Below, piece after piece: positions 59,382-64,000 of a stretch of 64,000 nt of DNA. The notes under the pieces are model-generated. The model made no database searches and was not told the DNA's origin. It saw nothing but the letters and a program-made list of their open reading frames with translations. A program made the position numbers and the translations under genes. The DNA is taken from contig CALRGJ010000001.1 in the NCBI GenBank assembly GCA_943357285.1, positions 152,980 through 216,979 of the forward strand, given 5' to 3'. The stretch's first letter is position 1. Each line of letters begins with the position of its first letter. This DNA is from Candidatus Peribacteria bacterium (GTDB lineage Bacteria > Patescibacteriota > Gracilibacteria > UBA1369 > LOWO2-01-FULL-3).

Positions 59382-61934
59382 TTACGCAGCTCTCAATCTT
59401 TCATTTCTCTTCTTGTCTATGAGCTCTTTTGCTTTACGGCGAGCGGCAATTCTAGTTTGTATGTCGAAGACGTTGTTAGCTTGGTTATCGTTTGAAGTGA
59501 TACGACCTTCTACTTTTTTCTGAGCTTTTTCAGCCATTTCTTTTTCGAGTTTTTGTAATTCGTCTTGTTGTAATTTTGCTGCTATTTCATGAGCAATGAC
59601 ATTTCCTTGTTTGTCTTTCATGGCTGTGAACATACCTTCTTTTTTATCAAGTCTGGTTTGTTCTTTGAAGGTTTCACGTTTCATACGGAAACGATCTTGT
59701 TCCTGCATCTTTAGGTTGTTGTCTTTGAATTGGATTTCTTCGATTTTCTGGGCTTTACCTTCTTTGTCTACTTTGAAATCTTTGCCTAATTGCTTGTAAG
59801 CGTCGGCTGTAAGATCGGCTTCTAAACCGTGACCCTGAACACGTTCCATAGATTCTTTACGAGCTCTTTCTTGGCCGGAAACTGTTTTGTTGTGGCGTTG
59901 TTCACTTTGTTTAACACCTTCCATATTGAGAGTTTTGATTTGTTGTTCAAGCAATTCGTCTTGTACGCCTTTATCCTCACTGGCAACTTTATCAAGCTCG
60001 TGCTCGAGTTCTTTTTCTAGCGTAGCTTCACGTTTTTTGCCGCTACCAAATTCTTTCATGTAGTTGGCAACAGTTTGCATCCAGAAAAGAATTTTCGGAT
60101 TATCCGGTGTGTTTTCGTTGAATTCGAGAAGCTTTTTCATGGCTTCTGCGCCTTGATCGTTAGCCATAAGTTCAGTGACCGCAGTGATTGTTTCAGCTAA
60201 TCCTGCAGCTTCTTTACCTTTTTCTTTTTTATCTTTTTCTTTCATTCCAACTTTCTCTTCTAAGCCGATACGCTTTTTGCGATCTTCGTTCTCTTTAGAG
60301 ATTTTTGGAAGAAGTTCTTGTTTGTGAATTTGTTCACGTTTGGTCCAGCCTTCAGCGTCGTATTTGTCCTGCCACTTCTTAATATCTTCTTCTGAAATTG
60401 CTGGATTGATTTCCTGTAAATGTTTTAAATCTTTGGAGAAAGATTTTCTGCGGGCTTCATATGCTGCAAGATTTTTATGTTTTTCATCTGGAGTAGGGCT
60501 GATGAAAATGTCATAAGCTTTTCTGAACTCCTTCATATCTCCAGGGATTTTAGTGTCTGGATTTTTGAAATTGTTTTCGTCTTTGAAAAATTGTAGATAT
60601 CTATCGCGAGTTTTTTGTGAAATATTTTTGTCGCTAGTCGCTTTGTCTAATTTTCCACTGATGGCTTGAAGGGTAAGATCGTGCTCCATTTCTTCTTTAT
60701 TCTTAGCCACTTTTACAAGTGTGGCGTGCTGTTTTAAGGCCGCAACTTTTTGCATAAAGTCTAAGTGTTCGAAACTTTGAACTGCTAAACGAAGAGCATC
60801 TGGATTATCTTTGTAAATTTGATCTAGAGCTTGTACGCCGTGATCGGCATAAACATTGGAAAATTTATCTGAATGTTTGGCTAAAGCACCTTCGTTATTA
60901 ACCATGGCTTCCCATTGGTCGACTCCTTTTTCTTTACGATCTTTAAGGCTTAAAGTGCGATAGTAATCGAGGTATTGTTTCTTGGATTCCTCACTCATTT
61001 TGTGGATGGTGACTCCGCCTACGGTAATTTGTGAATTCAAATGAGTAAAACCTTCAGATTCTTTTCTGGCTACGTCTGTGGCCATTTTCAAATTGTCGGC
61101 GATTTTTTCTGGAGTACCGTCCTTCAAGTTTTCTTTCATCATCTCCTTAATTTTTTCAGGAGAATAGAAGCCGGTATCTTTCTGTTTTGCAAAATGTTCC
61201 TCTAAAGCTTCGGCCTTTTTGCGGAAATCCTGACGTTCGCTAAGACCTTCTTTTTTAATGAAGGAGTTATCTTGAGGACTGCTTAAGCCATATTTTTTGA
61301 AAATATCATTAAGTTTGGCATATTCTTTACGACGAGGGGCAAGACCATTTTTGTCTTCAACGTCTTTACCTTCAAGTTTCTTGATTTGTTCTTTGAGGTT
61401 GGCAGGTGTCGGATTCTTTCTCATTTCTTCTGCAAACCAAGCTTTAAATCCATCGACTTGTCCTTCACCAATTAGTTCATGATTGTCATCGCAAAGTTTA
61501 TCAAATTGCTTTTTCAATTCGACCATTTTAGGGTCGCTTGGTGGGAGTTCTTTTAAGTCGTCTTTGTCTTGTTGGGCTTTTTCTTCCTTTAATCTTGGTA
61601 GATCGCGAAGTTTATCGAGAATTTTTTGAGTTTCTTCAGGACTATCGGTATTGTCTAGCTCTCTTTGGAGGGCCATAACCTCTCTTGTGTCGAGAATTGG
61701 GGCTTTGCCTGCGGTTTCCCTGGTTAACTCCTTCAATTCAGAGTCAGCCTGTGCCTTAAGGCGCATACGCTCAGCAACAAGCTGTTTTATGCTGGTACTG
61801 CCTTCTTTAAGGTCTTTTACCTCGTTATCTGAAAGCTTCTTATCGTTAAGACCATCAGGTCCATTCTGATTCAGTTTATCTTGCTGTTTTTCTTGAGGAC
61901 TTATATCTAAGTCGTCATCTCTTTGTTCAGCCAT
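59382..61934 (-). CDS. Large charged coiled-coil/helical protein, 850 aa
   Basis: Not recognised. From the ATG at 61934 (MAEQRDDDLDISPQEK) it is almost wholly helical and extremely rich in Lys and Glu, with long stretches of coiled-coil character (for example EKELEHELDKVASEDKG and LQQDELQKLEKEMAEKAQKK). No signal peptide, membrane helix or cysteine cluster. A TATAAT read leftward at 61946-61941 is only 6 bp before the ATG, again implying a leaderless mRNA. It is probably a structural or scaffold protein. It heads the unit with the methyltransferase and yqeY. Confidence 0.7.
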   Translation of the reverse strand: MAEQRDDDLDISPQEKQQDKLNQNGPDGLNDKKLSDNEVKDLKEGSTSIKQLVAERMRLKAQADSELKELTRETAGKAPILDTREVMALQRELDNTDSPEETQKILDKLRDLPRLKEEKAQQDKDDLKELPPSDPKMVELKKQFDKLCDDNHELIGEGQVDGFKAWFAEEMRKNPTPANLKEQIKKLEGKDVEDKNGLAPRRKEYAKLNDIFKKYGLSSPQDNSFIKKEGLSERQDFRKKAEALEEHFAKQKDTGFYSPEKIKEMMKENLKDGTPEKIADNLKMATDVARKESEGFTHLNSQITVGGVTIHKMSEESKKQYLDYYRTLSLKDRKEKGVDQWEAMVNNEGALAKHSDKFSNVYADHGVQALDQIYKDNPDALRLAVQSFEHLDFMQKVAALKQHATLVKVAKNKEEMEHDLTLQAISGKLDKATSDKNISQKTRDRYLQFFKDENNFKNPDTKIPGDMKEFRKAYDIFISPTPDEKHKNLAAYEARRKSFSKDLKHLQEINPAISEEDIKKWQDKYDAEGWTKREQIHKQELLPKISKENEDRKKRIGLEEKVGMKEKDKKEKGKEAAGLAETITAVTELMANDQGAEAMKKLLEFNENTPDNPKILFWMQTVANYMKEFGSGKKREATLEKELEHELDKVASEDKGVQDELLEQQIKTLNMEGVKQSEQRHNKTVSGQERARKESMERVQGHGLEADLTADAYKQLGKDFKVDKEGKAQKIEEIQFKDNNLKMQEQDRFRMKRETFKEQTRLDKKEGMFTAMKDKQGNVIAHEIAAKLQQDELQKLEKEMAEKAQKKVEGRITSNDNQANNVFDIQTRIAARRKAKELIDKKRNERLRAA

Positions 61935-62007
61935 AGGATAATTATAGGGTGCCAAATATTATAAGCAACTCAATCTATAACAATCTGGCAATAAAGTCAA
62001 GAAGATG

Positions 62008-62036
62008 TTGACGGTGACGGTCTAATGTTTTAGTAT
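62008..62036 (+). promoter_or_regulatory. Promoter of the 62058 gene
   Basis: TTGACG (62008-62013), 17 bp, TAGTAT (62031-62036); leader of about 15 nt to the ATG at 62058. Confidence 0.65.
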
Positions 62037-62057
62037 TGCACTCTTTAATCTATCAAA

Positions 62058-63080
62058 ATGCTGAAAGATTTAGATGGAATTGCCTGTTTGGGGGACCCTC
62101 GTCACTATGATTGTGATCAATATGTTGAGGCTGTTTACTCGAGAAATGAAAAGCTTTTGAGTTCAGTTGGAAATATTTTAGATAATGGCAAATCTTGTAG
62201 GATTTTGCAGGAAATTATTCAAACTGGTATTGGAGAGAATGTCGATGTTAGGGTTGGAATTGTTACTACTGGAAGTGACGGGAGGAAAGAAAAAAAAGGC
62301 GATCATACTTCTCCCTTGGAGGTGGTTGTTTTGGTTAAAAGAAGTTTGGCTATTGAAAGAATTTCCGATGAATTGAGAGTGCAGTGTTTATCTATTATTA
62401 ATGATCTTGGTATTTTTGGTGGACTTATAGAAATTAAGGATTTGGATTTGGATAAAGTGGCATACTGTCAGGATTATTTTCCGCCTAGTCCTTGGCCAAC
62501 AATTGTTATAGATTTTTTTCCTCTTGGTAATGCCAATGGAGAATTGGTTAACTTGAGTAGAGAATTGTTGTTTAAAGAAGTAGTTTCTTCTGGCGGTAAG
62601 CTCATTGTGGAATCTGTAAAAAAGCGTTTGAAAGAATATAGGCAAGTTACTAGAACTGGGCAGAATTCTTTTAAGGGAAATGCTGTTAAGCATTTTGATA
62701 GAGAATCTGGTGAGCTTTTTTATGATCAGTCTTCTGCTGTTAAACAAGGATCTGTTAAATACGGTCCTTTGCGTACTATTCAAATGTTTCTTGCCAATAA
62801 GATTTTGCAATTTATGAAAGAGCATAGTAGTGATGCAGATTTCATACAAAAAATTCCTGGTCAAACTGAGGCTAAGATTGCAGCTTTGTTGGATAGTGGA
62901 GCTTTGAATTTAAATGATGTGGAGGCTAAAGAGTTAACTCAACTTTATAAGTATTTTCTTTGGTGTTTTTATTTGTCCGAATATAGTTATAGTCAAAATG
63001 GTAAGGAAAAAGTTGTGGTTGTTCCAGATGTTCAGTTGTTTAGAGAAAATATTGATAATCTTTTGAAACTAATTTATTGA
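62058..63080 (+). CDS. Hypothetical protein with a nucleotidyltransferase-like segment, 340 aa
   Basis: Not recognised with confidence. Residues ~66-95 read RVGIVTTGSDGRKEKKGDHTSPLEVVVLV. This resembles the GS..GR.E..SD.D core of GlnD/DUF294-type nucleotidyltransferases, but the expected D-x-D is L-E-V, so catalysis is doubtful; TIVIDFFPLG at ~148 could supply the third acidic residue. The C-terminal half is helical (GPLRTIQMFLANKILQFMKE), as in substrate-binding domains of that group. It is monocistronic, with its own promoter, and followed by AT-rich hairpins. Confidence 0.6.
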   Translation: MLKDLDGIACLGDPRHYDCDQYVEAVYSRNEKLLSSVGNILDNGKSCRILQEIIQTGIGENVDVRVGIVTTGSDGRKEKKGDHTSPLEVVVLVKRSLAIERISDELRVQCLSIINDLGIFGGLIEIKDLDLDKVAYCQDYFPPSPWPTIVIDFFPLGNANGELVNLSRELLFKEVVSSGGKLIVESVKKRLKEYRQVTRTGQNSFKGNAVKHFDRESGELFYDQSSAVKQGSVKYGPLRTIQMFLANKILQFMKEHSSDADFIQKIPGQTEAKIAALLDSGALNLNDVEAKELTQLYKYFLWCFYLSEYSYSQNGKEKVVVVPDVQLFRENIDNLLKLIY

Positions 63081-63112
63081 AAAATCTCGACACTTTTAGG
63101 ATTGAGATTTTG
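63081..63112 (+). terminator. Hairpin after the 62058 gene
   Basis: AAAATCTC just behind the stop pairs with GAGATTTT about 15 nt later. Eight base pairs, mostly A-T, without a clean T run, so termination may instead depend on the next stem. Confidence 0.4.
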
Positions 63113-63128
63113 AGAGGGGGGAAAAGAA

Positions 63129-63153
63129 AGAGCCTTGGGGTGACCAAGACTCT
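63129..63153. terminator. Terminator of nrdJ, probably bidirectional
   Basis: AGAG-C-CTTGG (63129-63138) pairs with CCAAG-A-CTCT (63144-63153) with one internal mismatch and a 5-nt loop. Read leftward it is followed by TTCTTTTC, fitting termination of nrdJ. Confidence 0.65.
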
Positions 63154-63178
63154 AATCTTTAAGGAATTCTAGGGCTAT

Positions 63179-64000
63179 TTACACTGAGCAAACTGAGAAA
63201 CCGCAGCTGAGACAGAGCATGCAACCTTCGGCGATTTGGATGCTGCAGCCACATTCTGGGCATTTTTTGCTATGAATGATTTCTTTTTTATTTAGGGAGA
63301 GATGTTCACGGTTATCGAACATTCCTGCTTGAGATGAGTTTTCTGCTTGAGATACTGGTGGGGGAGTTACTTCTTCAAAATTTGATTTTGGAGTAGTGGA
63401 AGTAGAAGTAGCTTTTACTAATACTGTTGCGCCGAGTGAAGCGCTTTTCTTTGATTCATCAACTTCTTCCTTCTTTTCTTCACCATTGAGATATAATACT
63501 TGTTCTTGTCTGCTGCCGTCACGATATACCGTGCATCCTTTTAGTCCATTCTCCCAAGCCATGATGTAGCCGTTTAGTACGTCTTCACGAGTGGCGCTAT
63601 TTGGGAAGTTTACTGTCTTGCTGATGCTGTTATCTACGTGTTCCTGGAAAGCTGCTTGCATAAAGATATGGTCCTTAGCGCTGATATCCATAGCTGTTAC
63701 GAATACGCGGCGGCTTTCTTCCGGCATCTCTTTGATTTGTTGAACTGATCCAGTCTTTTCAATTGATTTGATTACTTCGTCGTTGTGGAGGTTTAATCTC
63801 TTTAATTCAGCTTCAAGGAAAGGATTGATGTAAACCAATTTCTGGCCGCTCAAAACTTCTTTGTAGTAAGAAAGAGCGAAGAATGGTTCTACACCGGAGC
63901 TGCAGTCTAGAAGCATAGAAATTGATCCTGTAGGTGCCACTGTAGTAAGTGCAGAATTACGTCTCTTCACATTCTGACCTTTTGGTCCGAAGATGGAGAT
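63179..64000 (-). CDS. nrdJ: Class II (adenosylcobalamin-dependent) ribonucleotide reductase, C-terminal part
   Basis: Reduces ribonucleotides with B12. Only the last ~273 residues are in the window; the frame is open through position 64000 (..ISIFGPKGQNVKRRNS), so an apparent start at 63970 is internal. Conserved parts: LTTVAPTGSISMLLDCSSGVEPFFALSY, VFVTAMDISAKDHIFMQAAFQEHVDNSISKTVNFP (both split) and GLKGCTVYRDGSRQEQVL. A Ser/Thr/Pro linker leads to a C-terminal zinc-ribbon-like tail with CPECGC, CMLC and CGFSVCSV, the usual redox-cysteine end of NrdJ. B12 must be made or imported. Confidence 0.93.
   Translation of the reverse strand: MSIFGPKGQNVKRRNSALTTVAPTGSISMLLDCSSGVEPFFALSYYKEVLSGQKLVYINPFLEAELKRLNLHNDEVIKSIEKTGSVQQIKEMPEESRRVFVTAMDISAKDHIFMQAAFQEHVDNSISKTVNFPNSATREDVLNGYIMAWENGLKGCTVYRDGSRQEQVLYLNGEEKKEEVDESKKSASLGATVLVKATSTSTTPKSNFEEVTPPPVSQAENSSQAGMFDNREHLSLNKKEIIHSKKCPECGCSIQIAEGCMLCLSCGFSVCSV

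Noticed and set aside
63179..63970. Complete 263-aa gene starting at 63970
   Set aside because: The apparent start is a GTG Val codon within NrdJ; the frame continues with NrdJ sequence to the window edge.

Overview
This is one window of a compact, AT-rich bacterial chromosome. Protein length, gene order and family content fit a Patescibacteria/CPR genome, perhaps near Peregrinibacteria; that placement is inferred, since no rRNA or ribosomal protein gene is present. TGA is used as a stop (for example argF and the M14 gene), so the Gracilibacteria/Absconditabacteria code is excluded. Almost no start codon has a recognisable Shine-Dalgarno sequence, several promoters sit so close to the ATG that the mRNAs should be leaderless, and coding overlaps are common. 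Two genes run off the ends: seryl-tRNA synthetase (left) and class II ribonucleotide reductase (right).

Layout. 1-3.2 kb: serS, EF-P and its lysyltransferase EpmA, all leftward. 3.2-7.8 kb: a purine nucleoside phosphorylase and three unrecognised genes. 7.8-14.2 kb: zwf-pgl, an argF/M14-deacylase operon behind an arginine-codon attenuator, gnd and a LOG-family nucleosidase. 14.3-19.5 kb: a giant glutamate synthase and an RRM protein. 19.5-20.7 kb: a non-coding locus holding a tmRNA-like mini RNA and a complementary small RNA, then two small genes, one HEPN-like. 20.7-25.7 kb: tkt, two tandem paralogues, pgi and tal. 25.8-29.2 kb: two SLH surface proteins and an FkbM methyltransferase. 29.3-33 kb: phosphoketolase-msrB-msrA and mscL. 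33-40 kb: CDF transporter, then the heat-shock group hrcA-grpE-hyp-dnaK with two CIRCE operators, and an NAD-type gap. 40-49 kb: tsaC, rsmH-ftsL, a gluconeogenic fba-gap2-fbp cluster, and an ECF sigma/anti-sigma pair. 48.8-55.5 kb: a leftward cell-envelope operon (SLH-CAP protein, LCP ligase, rRNA pseudouridine synthase-like, DacA, MraY). 55.6-64 kb: comEC, a divergent SAM-hydrolase-like gene behind a methionine-rich leader peptide and terminator, yqeY, a membrane-anchored methyltransferase, a large coiled protein, a nucleotidyltransferase-like protein and nrdJ.

How it fits together. Eleven enzymes of central carbon metabolism are scattered through one 38-kb stretch: the oxidative pentose phosphate branch, transketolase/transaldolase, phosphoketolase, Pgi, aldolase, FBPase and two GAPDHs whose coenzyme-binding residues differ. 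This would allow cyclic glucose-6-phosphate oxidation and entry of nucleoside ribose (via PNP and LOG) into acetyl-phosphate production.

The most unusual content is regulatory RNA: two apparent ribosome-mediated attenuators (Arg codons before argF, Met codons before a SAM-hydrolase-like gene), and a 67-nt RNA that folds as the tRNA-like domain of tmRNA without any tag-coding part, next to a small RNA whose 5' end is complementary to it.
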